From: Iris pallida
Taxonomy: Eukaryota; Streptophyta; Magnoliopsida; Asparagales; Iridaceae
Direction of reading: 5' to 3'
NCBI GenBank assembly: GCA_029216955.1
Contig: JANAVB010004140.1
Span: 62,001 to 126,000, forward strand
DNA: 64,000 bases
Part shown: piece after piece, positions 49,270 through 60,235 of the stretch
Numbering within the stretch: the stretch's first letter is position 1
Layout of the letters: the number at the start of each line of letters is the position of its first letter
Made by a program: the position numbers and the translations under genes
The notes under the pieces: model-generated
Database searches by the model: none
What the model was told of the DNA's origin: nothing
The model's input: the letters and a program-made list of their open reading frames with translations, nothing else

Positions 49270-49761
49270 GGCTAAATTGTACTTTGATACCCTCAACTAT
49301 TTCGTTTTTTCAAGTTGATACCATAAACTTTTTGGGAGAGGGAGGGGAGGGAGCGGGAGGGGGGTACGGGTGGCCGGAGGGTGGAGGGGAGCGGGGGGGT
49401 GGGGGGCGGAGGGGAGGGTGCAGGCGGGACGGGAGGGGGGGGAGGGGCGGAGGGGGAGGGTGCAGGCGGGACGGGAGGGGGGGGAGGGGCGGAGGGGGTG
49501 GGTACAAGCGGGGCGGGATGGGGGGGAGGGACGGAGGGTGCGGGCGGGCGGCGGGGAGAGGGACGGGGGCGGGGGGTGGTGGCCGGAAGGGGGGGGGGGA
49601 GGCTGGAGGAGGGGAGGGGGGAGGGGTTGAGTGGTAGTTTTAATTTTTCGGTAAGGGCATTATTGTCATAAAAAATTTTAGGGTATCAAGTTGAAAAAAA
49701 TAGTTGATGTATCAACTTGAAAAAGCGGAATAGTTGAGGGTATCAAAGTGCAATTAAGCCG
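49270..49761. mobile_element. MITE with long inverted ends and a G-rich core
   Basis: The ends GGCTAAATTGTACTTTGATACC... and their inverted copy at 49700-49760 pair over about 60-95 bp, including CCTCAACTATTTCG and TTTCAAGTTGATACC. AAAATATA flanks both sides (49262-49269, 49762-49769), an 8-bp (possibly 9-bp with one mismatch) duplication. That suggests a hAT- or MULE-type non-autonomous element. The core (49335-49635) is an almost pure G/GGA tract with tandem copies of GTGCAGGCGGGACGGGAGG. Confidence 0.78.
49335..49635 (+). repeat. G-rich tandem repeat, G-quadruplex prone
   Basis: Dozens of runs of 3-9 G separated by 1-3 bases on the plus strand. It includes two or three copies of a unit of about 60 bp. 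It lies inside the MITE. Confidence 0.85.
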
Positions 49762-50234
49762 AAAATATATAATGGTTTTAAACAGTCTTGCATCATTTAT
49801 TATTATTTAGAATGTTAGATGTAGATGTATGTTTTTGCTCCCCTCCTGACTGTAAACCAACATTTTTAGGTGACTGCGACGACGAAGATCTTGCTTTTAG
49901 TTCCTTCTACGGACCTGATCCGAGTCCTGACGAGGTAGTTGAACCTGACCAGGGAGTCCCAGACTATTAGCTATGCCGTGGTTTAGTTTATTTTTCTTCC
50001 CAGTTGTAATAAGAACCAATGTAGTAACATAATGTTTATTTGCTTTGTGTTATTTCATCTAGACTCTTAGTTTAATTTCAAGATTCAATAAAATGTTATT
50101 TCCTTCTCGCTTTTAGATATTATCTGCTGGTGTTCTCACTGTTTGATACAACTTATTGCCGCCGTTTCACAACGGTGCAGGCTGGACATGATCCGACTGG
50201 ACCCAGTATATTGGAATCGTGTCGTGACAGAAAC

Positions 50235-50562
50235 AAAGTTGAATAATAATACAAAATGTTAGTCCACTATATAAGGATATTTTTTTGACTCCATTCTATA
50301 ACGAATTTTTTTGACTGAATATCCCCCATTCTAATTGAATGGATTTTTTTAAAACCAAACTATCTCTAATTTAGTCATTTAAGATTTTATAAAAGCATTT
50401 TGGTCATTTTAACCAAAATGACCCTAATTTATTTTGGCATGGCACATGATAGACATATACGAATCTGATCCAAATGTAGACGATCGATACCGACACGGAA
50501 ACTACCAGTGTCCACTGTCAGACTGTGCCCCCACCTAAACGGAGTTTCGAGTCAGCCCAACC
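50235..50562. other. Intergenic sequence
   Basis: AT-rich, no open frame, no repeat recognised. It is the continuation of 43570 across the family D insertion. Confidence 0.5.
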
Positions 50563-50579
50563 TACATGGGTCATTTCTA

Positions 50580-51119
50580 GGGGTGAGCATTAAATTTATT
50601 CGATTTTAACCGAACTAAAATAGTCAAAATCGAATAAATTGAATTTCTAAAAATTGAAACCGAAATCGAACCGAAATTAGCCATAACTAAAACCGAATCA
50701 ATATAATCGATTCAGTTTGTTTGGTTGAGCTATTTTTATTTTCTAATGGGCCGCATCCAAAGTTGAAATTCTGGTTAAGTTATATTAAAAAAAAATTAAT
50801 TTTTATACGTACAATGTTGTATTTTGAGGTTAGGTCCAAAGTTGGACTTTTGTTAGATTATTAAAATTGGTTCAAAAACATACATAGAATTGTTATTTTC
50901 AAAATAAACATATTTTTAATCATGAAAGATGCATAAATTGAGAATATTTATATAATTTCATAAGTCTTATTCGATTTTAGACCGAAATTGAAATTCAAAA
51001 TTAAAACTGAACCCAAATATTTTTTTTAGCATTTCCAAAACAGAATCCGATAATATAATTCTTTTTACTTAGTTCGGTTCAATTCCGTTTTCGGTCCCAA
51101 TCCAAATTATGCTGACCCC
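50580..51119. mobile_element. hAT-like MITE
   Basis: The left end GGGGTGAGCA and the right end TGCTGACCCC are inverted with one mismatch. The interior near both ends carries AACCGAA/TTCGGTT words, as in common plant hAT MITEs. TACATGGG occurs on both sides (50563-50570, 51121-51128), but on the left it is 9 bp away from the terminus, so the exact duplication is uncertain. Confidence 0.6.
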
Positions 51120-51179
51120 ATACATGGGCTAGGTCGTGCCAATCCTAAACATAGATGTTGTGCCACACCTTGGCCCTTA

Positions 51180-51599
51180 GGCTTCGTTTGGTTCACAGAT
51201 TTAAGGAACCAAGAAAGGAAAATTGTTCCTTTCATTTGTTTGGTAGCTACAAACTTGGAAATCAATTTCCTGACAAGAAAAAAAAATTGGTGGGAATATG
51301 GTTCCACTCAAGACCCATGAGATTGATTTTCCTCCTCCTTTTCCAACATTTATTACAAAATTTATGACAAAAGTAACAATGTGTCATTGCTTATTTTACC
51401 ATTAATGTTATTTTTTATAATATTATTTTTATTTTAAAAAGTAAGGATATTATTGAAATATTATTATATTTTGCTTTCTTTTCTTAGATAATTTTTTTGT
51501 TTTACCAAACAATGAAAAAAATGTAACAAAAATTCTACTTTTCTATTCGCATGAAAAATACAAAAAAATTCATTTTCTTTCCGTGAACCAAACGAGGCC
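51180..51599. mobile_element. Tourist/PIF-Harbinger MITE
   Basis: 420 bp with 17-bp ends GGCTTCGTTTGGTTCAC and GTGAACCAAACGAGGCC (16/17 inverted match) and TTA duplications at 51177-51179 and 51600-51602. The TTA target and terminal sequence are diagnostic of the superfamily. No coding sequence. Confidence 0.92.
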
Positions 51600-51602
51600 T
51601 TA

Positions 51603-52071
51603 GTCACATGGACAGAAAGGAAAGGAAAAGAAAGGCGTATGGTACTGCACATAGGCTAAGTAAGGCTGAAGCTCTTTTATTATTATTAATTTCATTATTT
51701 ACATTGTCCAACTCAAGTTTCAAACACCATTCAGTCGATTCTTCCAAACATTGTTCAAGTCCTCTCTCGAAAAGGATCAGCTGCTATCGCCTAGCCTAGC
51801 CCCCACCGTCTACCGCCACGTGTGCCACAAATGAAATGGCTGTTTGGTATTCGGTAGCATGCATTGGATCCCTATGTATCCAACTGTATGATGGTGGTGG
51901 GCCCCACCGAGGAGGAAGCGTTTAGGTTTCTTCTATGGAGCCACGTTCTGACGAGCCTGAGGGGAGCACCATCGCAACTCATTCACTCACTCCACTCGGA
52001 TCGGTCGATCAGCGCGGACCGGCGGTCGTTTGATATTCTCACTCCCACTTTTCCTTCTCTTTCCATCGGCA
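51603..52071. other. Intergenic or promoter-like sequence
   Basis: No repeat recognised. From about 51940 the base composition rises to the GC level of a plant 5' UTR, with CACTCACTCCACTCGG-like sequence ahead of the ATG at 52072. Confidence 0.4.
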
Positions 52072-52177
52072 ATGGCGATAGTCCCGATGGTGGGGGGCTT
52101 CTCGCTGCTCCTGGCGGCGGCGGCTTTGCTACTTCATCCTCTCCTCGGCCTTCAGCTCATCGCAGCAGCAGGAGGTC

Positions 52178-52217
<40 letters not shown>

Positions 52218-52250
52218 GCTCATTTTGTCTTTTTTTGTTCGGTTTTCTGA
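52072..52250 (+). CDS. Possible orphan first exon with a signal-anchor-like N-terminus
   Basis: An ATG in good context (CGGCAATGGCG) opens a strongly hydrophobic N-terminus, MAIVPMVGGFSLLLAAAALL followed by more Leu/Ala, like a signal peptide or membrane anchor. After about 34 codons the sequence enters a (TC)n tract; GAG/GTCACC at about 52170 could be a splice donor. I see no continuing exon before 53690. It may be the 5' end of a truncated gene, a captured fragment or chance. I do not recognise the protein. Confidence 0.3.
52180..52213. repeat. (CT)n microsatellite
   Basis: About 34 bp of CT dinucleotides right after the possible first exon. Confidence 0.95.
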
Positions 52251-53121
52251 TGGGAAGCGGTCAATGTTGGACTTGGACTTCCACTGCATTCTTGTTCTGA
52301 TGGCTGAAATGGGTTGCCGTGTCCGTGTCGGACACACAATGGGTACCTACACAAACACTCCCAATTCCTAACGGTGCCGTCGTGTCGCGGCGTCCATATT
52401 GTGTCGCGTCGGTGTCGTATTTGTGTCGTTGTGACATAGGGTGACGGATTTTGTAGCAAGGCTAGTGTGAGAAATTTCTGGAAAGAAACTGTACTTTCAG
52501 AGGATCAATTATTAGGCCAGTTCAGTTCTTAAAAAAGTTTACGAAGGAAAAAAGAGGGATGTACATGTGGTTCTTATTGTTACAGTGATGAATAGAGCTT
52601 CTAGGAAAATAACGCTGTGGAAACAAATTTCTAGTAGTTGTACTTGAGACTATTCAAGACACGGAGGATTGATTTGTCGGGGATGTGCCCAGTCAGGCTT
52701 GCTGAACTTTGTCCAACACAACTTTGAGGCGTGGCTGCTACGACCTCAACAAACACATAAGCAAGTCGATGGAACCCCGGGCCACAATAAAATAGACCTC
52801 CCCTGAGTCACAACCACGGCCTCAACTGAGAACAGATCATTTGGGTCCTTCACGGAACTTGGTACTTTTCCTCTGCATTAGCGCACACATGCCGGGCACT
52901 TCCTTTGATCGTCGGACTCGGCTTTGTTTCGGAAGAATTCTTACTGTTTGGTTGGTGTAACTTAACCAACTTGGGGACAAGACATTTTAACTAGGATTCA
53001 AGACATCCTAACTTCTGTTACCACTGCCACATCCATTTTTGCACTTCCAAAACTTTCCTTATCAAACTTTGCAGGAAATTACGTCTAATATTATCAAATA
53101 TGACCATTTTTTTTAAAGATA
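52251..53121. other. Intergenic sequence
   Basis: No open gene or clear repeat. Around 52310-52440 several GTGTCG(G/T) words cluster (GTGTCCGTGTCGGACAC includes a short palindrome). Confidence 0.5.
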
Positions 53122-53124
53122 TTA

Positions 53125-53518
53125 GAGCATTCACGGTGGGAGAGATTTCAAGTGCTATATGTTGACTTTAGTTAAATTTTGTAATACTTGAAGGCTGCAG
53201 TGAGCACTTGTCCATACTTGAAAATTGCTAAAAAGCTAAGAGACTCCAGATTTGGAATCTGTCCTAGCTCTAGTATATTAATTCTTGGGCCCACCAAATT
53301 AACTATTCTTACCAAACATGGAAAGAAAATAAAGAGGGAGAAAAAATCTTACCAAACAGGGAAGCAAAATAAAAAGAAAACAGAGGATGTTAATTTGGAG
53401 TATTTGTTTGGAGTGTACCATTGTAGGTCAATATCAAAGAGACACTCAAAAAGTAATAATTTACACAATTTTTAATAATTTGGAATATGTGTTTGGAGTA
53501 TATCTAATGTGGATGCTC
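53125..53518. mobile_element. Tourist-like MITE
   Basis: 394 bp. GAGCATTCACGGTGGGAGA at the left and an inverted ATGTGGATGCTC at the right, flanked by TTA (53122-53124, 53519-53521). The ends are more diverged than in the MITE at 51180, so this copy is older. No coding sequence. Confidence 0.75.
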
Positions 53519-53689
53519 TTATCTATTCCCCTCCCCTTTACTTGATATTGACTGAAGTTGTGCCGTCCTCGATCCTCTACCATTTGCTCACACCTAGATT
53601 AATGGCTATTTCCTAACAGCAATAAAGCTGCTGTGATATTCACAGTATCCTTCCTATACAAGAGCACCTTAACACGGTGCTCGTATGAA

Positions 53690-55563
53690 GCAAGAACCGA
53701 AGCAAGCCAGACATGTAATGGCCATGTCTTCTTCATCAATCTACACAATCTTGACGCTTGACAATTTTGTCACTGACGAGCTCAAGATTCTATTGACCAC
53801 ATTTAAGTGCTCCAACATGTTTTTACCTTAATCCTCAGACTCCTGCTTCAAGGAAAGCCTTTTTGGCAGGTTCTTTGCAAGTTACAGACTTATAGTCAAA
53901 GGATGAAGCACTTTCCGGAGTTCAAAAACTTCTTCAAGACAGAAGCAGAACGTCAGACAAGACAACAATTAAAGAGGATGAGGAGTGACCGAGGAGGAGA
54001 ATATCGTTATCACGAGTTCACTTCTTTCTACAAAGAATATGGGATTGTCAACTAGACTGCAACACTTTACAACCCCTCAGTCCAAAGGAGTGATAAGAGA
54101 AAGAACCGAACATTGATCGAGATGTTGTTAACTATAGAACTACCAAAGTACTTCTGGGAAAAGTTGTTATGACCACTTCTTTTATTCTGAGCCGAATACC
54201 ATTTACCAATCTTATGTCACTCCTCACGAACTGTGGTTCAAGGTTGGATCCAATCCGAATATCATTAGAGTGGGTTGTCGGGCATATCTAAACTCTAAAG
54301 TTGCCAAACATTAGTATTTCTAAATTAGGTACCGAGACCACTAAAGCAATCTTCTTGGGCTACGTCGAGAAAAGTGAAGCTCGCAAATTGCTGGATCTTG
54401 AGACCAGACAAATCATTGAGCCTCAAGGCAAATTTGCCAAAGACAAGAATGTTATACTTGCTGACTTACCGGAAAATGTAGCTTCAAATCAAGAAAGAGG
54501 GAGTGTTCCACACTCAACTTCAAATTCAGAAATCTCATATGACCCAATAATTGTAGACTTAAATATGCAAAGCCAGAGCAAATGGAGCCTCCAAACAAGC
54601 GTATAAGGAAGACAAAAAGTTTTGGAGAAGACTTTGTCATATTTCATGTAGAAGAAGACCCTCTTAGTTATAAAAATCTATGAAGACTCGAGATGCATCT
54701 GGAAGGAAGCTATTGAAGATGAGATTAATTCCATGGTATTTAATAACATGGGTACTAGTTGATATTCCGGAAGGAGCAAGATCCATTGGATGCAAATAGA
54801 TCTTCAGAAAGAAGATGTGGACCGATGGAATTATTGACAAGTTTAAGGCCATATTAGTAGCTAAAGGATTCACTTAGAAGCAGTGGTCGATTACTTCGAT
54901 ACTTAACGCTCTAGTGTAGAATATTGTCTATCAAAATGCTGATTGCACTAGCTTTATTCACAATATGATTATCTACCAGATGGATGTGAAGATGACATTT
55001 CTGAATGTCAATTTGACATAGAAGATCTGCGTTCATTAACAGAAGGGCTTTGCGGTCAAAGGACTTGAAGACAATTTGCAAGCTTGTTAAATCTCTCTAG
55101 ATATACAAGTAGGTTCCCAAATTTTGGCATTGGAAATTCAAGGAAGTTATTAGATCGAATGGATACAAAGTTAGTGAGACTGATAAGCTTATCTACAAGT
55201 TTGCTGATGGTAGAGGAGTAATTATTTGTCTCTATGTTTATGACATGTTGATCTTTAGCACTGACATAGAGAAGGTTCTAGAAACTAAGGAGTTTCTATC
55301 TTCTACATTTAGCATGAAGGATACGGGAGATGCATATGTAATCTTTGGGATCAATATAAGACAGAGGCATGACTTGCATCGTCTCAAGCCACTATATCGA
55401 GCAGATGCTCGCTAGTTATGAATATCAAGATCTCAGGGATAGATACTCCATACAGTTGTGATAAGAAGTTGAAGCATAAAGAAGGGAAAACTATCAAACA
55501 ATTAGAGTACTCTAGTCTCATTGGCAACCTAATGTATGTTATAAGTTCTACTCGTCCATATAT
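53690..55563 (+). pseudogene. Copia pol remnant (integrase to RT/RNase H)
   Basis: Decayed plus-strand copia polyprotein. Integrase core at 53930-54150 (TLRSDRGGEY-like block and NRTLIEMLLT), then FLGYVEKSEARKLLD near 54350, then RT traces (KAILVAKGFT near 54850, YQMDVKMTFLNVNL near 54970, VYDMLIFS-like near 55240) and RNase H lead-in (SLIGNLMYVISSTRPYI near 55520). Frameshifts and stops throughout. It stops abruptly at 55563, where the LTR of another element begins, so that insertion truncated or interrupted it. Confidence 0.75.
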
Positions 55564-56814
55564 TGTAGGATTCACATACATGCACAATGGATAATTTGAA
55601 CGTCGACACTAAAGCCTACATACACGAGCACGATCCCGCTAGAAAAATCAAGACAAATCATACACGCATCTATGTGGTGACTTGGTCATACGGATAAATC
55701 CCAATCTTTTATATACTAATAACAATAGTTACAATATTGAATACAAGTATCTACTGATTCGTTTGCCCCAATAATATGTTCCTTATAACTTCTGAAGAAA
55801 GGAAAAATAGAATACAATGAGATTGTAAGAAAACACCAAACCTAACTAGAACTTTATACCTAATAGCGGTTGTTTGTCGTCTGACGGTGACGATCTCCCC
55901 GATGGAGTTGACGAAACTCTGAACAGAACCCTCCTTTTATCTTGAAGAGTAAGAATCTGCGAGTGAGTACGGACTCCTCTTAGAATTGGGTATGTCTTCC
56001 TTAAATCTCCTTGGGAGCACATCCGAGGCAATCCCCTTAGCTTCTATTATATAGGGCTAAGAATCCCTAATTCATGTTTTAGAAAATCCTAAATTAGCCC
56101 ACATATCTGAGCCATCGAAAACCTATCTAACGTACCCAAAAGTGCTAAAAAATATACCCAAAATAGCATACTCAGGCCTAACCGAATTTTTGGTCTACAT
56201 GCAATGTTGCTCTTATTGTTCTGAAATTCGCTATGCGAATTCGGTGCGAAGGAGCGCCCAGCGCTTAGGTCGCCTAGGCGCCGAACAAGAATTATGTTTT
56301 TTTTCTTCTTCTCGTACTCTTTGTTACAACTTATACAATGTTATATCATAATGAAACAAACTTAATTAAAAAACATCAACAATATCCACAATACAACTAA
56401 GCATCAAAAATCCATAATAAAAATTGAAATTTCAATATTCTTAATCCAAATCCAATTTTAATCTTAAAATTCAAACAACATATCCACAATATAACTAAGC
56501 ATAAAAAAAATAATAAAAACTTAAAATTCGAACATGCCACACAAGCCGCCTAGGCACCGAACAGAGCCGAACAACTGTACAAGTAGTCGAACATGGGGTT
56601 TTCGGTTTGATCTAGGGCCGTCTAGCGCCTAGGCCGATTTTTAGAACACTAGTTGCTCTCAGGAAAAGCCATAAACAAGATCGAAATTTTAGTCACTAGA
56701 TTTGGCCAGTTTTGACCCTCGATCTTTCTTGGACCACACTTTCGTTTTTATGCGACCTTTTGCTATTGCCGCACGACGCTCTAGACCTCTTTTGATCTCT
56801 CATTGGATGCAACA
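55564..56814 (-). repeat. 3' LTR of the minus-strand copia element
   Basis: About 1.25 kb, ending GATGCAACA on the plus strand. It matches 58903-59701, but carries an extra block at about 56200-56640 containing GGCGCCGAACA-like and GCCTAGGC words, probably a further small insertion. Confidence 0.65.
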
Positions 56815-57662
56815 AACTCCCTTTCTAGTTTGACGAGAGGGTGTTCGCACCATGGTTACCAAATCAAACTTTATGTCTGTCAATCCGTGACAAAGCTCCT
56901 ACACCCCGCCATCATCGACCTTGAATAACTTGGGCTGTACTACTTCTCCTTCTGTTTTCGGTCGTTTGACCACTATGTCGATGCTTACATCCATGCGTAA
57001 CATCTTTTGAATAACTATAATCTTTCCTAGATCGATAACTCGGCTAAGACTGAAGTCCATGACTACCAGCCTCACCGTGTGTCTCGGCTGTATGACTTCG
57101 ACTTTCGTCTTCTACTGAAACATGTTTCCGTTCCTTGGCTACGTATCATGCAGACGGTACTGTTTTCGTGAGATTCAAGCTTCTGAACATGCCTACCATG
57201 ATGTCAAACATGAAGCTCTTCCGTACACTCACATCCTTGAGCAGAGAAGTACTATGTCTGGTGCACGTCGTTGAAGGCCTATAGTTCCCTACGAACTGTC
57301 CAAATGGAAGTGCACACACCATACCTTGAATTGATTGTCCCTTAATCTCCTTCTCGGCTTTGAACTATTGAAACTGATGTCATTCCGTTTAGTTCCGACA
57401 TTACTCTTGATACAAACACGGATCTGTAAAACGATCCTTACCTATAGACCGACCAACTGTCATGGGATTGACAAGCTGGTCCTCAAGTTTTGATACACCC
57501 CTATTTGTCGTTTTCTTCCGACGAACCGAATCCTCTGTACTCCTTAGATATTCTTGACGAACCTTCCCGGCAAGCCCTTGATGTTCTATAACCTCCTGCT
57601 GAACACCCCTCGAGTCATCATCTGGTGCCTACGATCCACATGTACATGTCAATTGCTTGAGT

Positions 57663-57911
57663 CTATACGTATATGTCGCAACACATCTCCTCGAGTAAGT
57701 AGTCAGGAACCTTCGTAAGCTTGCAATCCTTGTCATCGAGCATACTGTGGTAATCAACATCCGTTACCTCTCTGACTGACATTAAGTTGTAGTACAAACT
57801 AGGTACATGCCGTCCCCTCTTAAGGACGAGCTTCTCGCCAAGTTCTATTGTCAAGTGAACGTCATTGATGCCCACAACCGCTACTATCCCCTTCTTCACA
57901 CGTCCGAACAT
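57663..57911 (-). pseudogene. Copia protease/pre-integrase remnant
   Basis: Reads FGRVKKGIVAVVGINDVHL and GEKLVLKRGRHVPSLYYNLMS, which follows the copia protease-region pattern (VxGxGxVxL...LxxVxHVPxLxxNLIS). Open for 82 codons; no active-site motif retained. Confidence 0.65.
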
Positions 57912-58375
57912 CGCTTCGACACGTCATAAAGATCCTTCTCCTTGGAGTGGCGTATTAAAATCTCTCCGTATCAAATACCCGGTCGTGGTTATGACACATG
58001 CTACATGGTTCCACTTTCTCGGTCGTCGTAATTATGAGAGCTCCTACACCTGAGAGATCCTCCTGATCGTCTCCCTTAGCCCTCTCACTTCTGAGTTTCT
58101 TGTACTCCCGTTTGTAATGGCCTCTCGCTACAGTGTTGACAACCTTCCTTGCGATCCAACTTCACGAGATCCCAAGAATCTCAAGTTCTCGACTATGAGT
58201 TGAGCTTCCCATTCCTTTCCGAAGCAACCATGGCGGACTCAAAGCAACCATGGCGGACTCATGCGACGGTTCTTGTTGCTTACGTCAAATTTTCTCATTC
58301 AAAGGCAAATTTTGACTAACTATATCATGACAACTCTCTTTGGAGGGAGTTACTCACCGATACCACTAATATCTC

Positions 58376-58582
58376 TCAACTGTCCGACATAAAACTCAAA
58401 AGTAGTAAGACCTGAAGCTCGTTTTCAATCAAAATCTTTATCACATATATCTGATTGATCATCCCCTGAAACTCGTTCAGATATCGCACCACCGGGGTGT
58501 CCTTCGTGTACTTCAAGTTGATGAGTTGTTGCATAAGGAATGCCCTTTTTCTAGTCATCTTTCGCTTGTAAAAAGAGTTCAC
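58376..58582 (-). pseudogene. Copia gag remnant
   Basis: Contains LMQQLINLKYTKDTPVVRYLNEFQGMINQ, the helical pattern of the copia gag (UBN2-type) domain. About 68 codons remain of what is usually over 200. Confidence 0.65.
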
Positions 58583-58902
58583 TCTCTCTTATAATACCTT
58601 TGCAGAACTCTATGGAAATATGGTGAAACATCAAAACGTTCAACCATTGACAGATAAATCTAATGGCCTTTTAATCACCCTTCTTCCAGTAATTAGCAGT
58701 CTTGTCCGATGGCTTAGCGTCATCGCCTCCAATGGGCCATGCAAGTCCATGCATTGGAGTTAATCCTCCATTCTTGGTTTCCAGATTGCCCAAGTCTTCC
58801 ATGTAAGGGTAATCATATACGAGTTGATCATCTCCGTAGCAATGGTCGTACATTTGTCCTTTCGAACTGATAGCTTTTGACACGAGAGCTCTGATAGCAC
58901 TT

Positions 58903-59701
58903 TGTAGGAGTCGCAGAAGTGCGCAACAGATACTTTGAACATTAACCACTGAAACACATAATAACACGAACACGATCCCGCTACACTGAACCAAGACATA
59001 TTACACAAGCATATATACGGTGACTTCATCATCTGGACAAATTCCAAAGTTTTATATACTAATAACAAGTTTGAATACAAGTATTTACCGACTTCTTTGC
59101 CCCGAGTATTAGTTCCTTACAACTTCTCAAGAAGGAGCAATAGAATACAAATCGTAAGAAAAACCTAATCCTAACTAAAACTCTGTACCTAGTAAGAGTT
59201 GCCCGCCGTTCGACGATGATGATCTCCCTGGCGGAGTTGACACAACTCCGAACAGAACCCACCTTCTATCTTGAAGAGTAGAACCTACGAGCGAGCACAG
59301 ACTCTTCATAGAGTTTGGAGCATCTTCCTTGAATTTCCTTAGGAGCACACCCGAAGCAATTACCTTTGCCTCCATTATAGGTCGAAGAATCTCTAATTTA
59401 GGTATTAGAAAACCATAAATTAGCCCAACAAATCTGAGCCATCGCAAACTGATCCAATACAATCCCAAATGCTGAAAATACACCAAAATAACAGAACCAT
59501 GCCTGCTCGGGATTATGTCGAAATTTTGGTCGACCTCTACTGCCGCTCTCAGGAAAACCCAAAATTATGTTGAAAATATGGTTAACTAAATTGGAATTCT
59601 ACCAGTCATTGGCTTTAGCCAGTTTTTGACTCTCTATATGGCCTATAAACTACACTGCCATCTTAGACCTTCCGCCATTGCAACACGACGCTCCATACCT
59701 C
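58903..59701 (-). repeat. 5' LTR of the minus-strand copia element, interrupted
   Basis: Aligns with the 3' LTR up to CTCCATACCTC and is cut there by the chromovirus LTR at 59702. The rest should lie to the right of the window. Confidence 0.7.
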
Positions 59702-60235
59702 TGATGTGAATCGACCTATTCGATTCACAAAAGATTTGTAGAAAAGAGAAACAGAGAAAGATAATGATCTTTTTGTGAGAAAAGAACAAACTCCCAACTT
59801 TGGTGGACGGACAAAGTCTAAATCCTTCTTATTGATACTTGAGAGTTTCTTCTCAATACAAGCATGGAAAATAAAAGATGGCTAACCCTAGTTTATATAG
59901 GGAAAAACAAAGGCTTAATTAAGGAAGGGTTATTATTGGTGAAAGACCAAAATAATCCTTCCTGACTAAAATAGGAAAATGACTTATTAAGGAAGGGTTA
60001 TTATTGGTGAAAGACCAAAATAATCCTTCCTTACTAAAATAGGAAAATGACTATTAAGGAAGGGTTATTATTGGTGAAAGACCAAAATAATCCTTCCTTA
60101 CTAAAACAGGAAAATAACTAAAATAGAACATAGGCTCAATTAGCTCCTTCACGTCTCCTGCGACGCGTGTACGTGATGACGCCTCCATCACCGTCCGTGC
60201 CTGCGCCCGTACCCGTGTGTGGTCCGCCCACATCA
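59702..60235 (-). repeat. 3' LTR of the chromovirus
   Basis: 534 bp, typical of the short LTRs of Reina-type elements. A minus-strand TATATAAAC at 59892-59899 is a likely TATA box. Three hairpin-forming repeats lie at 59921-60115. Its first 100 bp on the minus strand encode the end of the polyprotein. Confidence 0.8.
59921..60115. repeat. 67-68 bp repeat, three copies, each a hairpin
   Basis: Units start at 59921, 59989 and 60056. Each contains AAGGAAGGGTTATTATTGGT and, after GAAAG, an imperfect inverted copy ending CCTTCC. Confidence 0.9.

Larger units (their letters stand above)
55564..59701 (-). mobile_element. Copia-type LTR element, minus strand, internally deleted
   Basis: Similar direct repeats start TGTAGGA at 55564 and 58903. 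A PBS-like sequence (GTGCTATCAGAGCT on the minus strand, 58887-58900) lies directly beside the 58903 repeat and resembles the Met-tRNA primer site with one mismatch, so 58903 onward is the 5' LTR. A purine run (AGAAAGGGAGT on the minus strand, 56815-56827) abuts the 3' LTR. The interior keeps gag and protease-region fragments but no RT, so it is non-autonomous. LTRs differ strongly, indicating old age. The 5' LTR is interrupted at 59702. Confidence 0.75.

Noticed and set aside
49284..49671. Glycine-rich frames
   Set aside because: Products of the G-rich MITE core; no start context or conserved feature.
53660..53690. GAGCACC...GGTGCTC inverted repeat as a terminator or MITE end
   Set aside because: The arms are only 7 bp, with no partner end or target duplication found.
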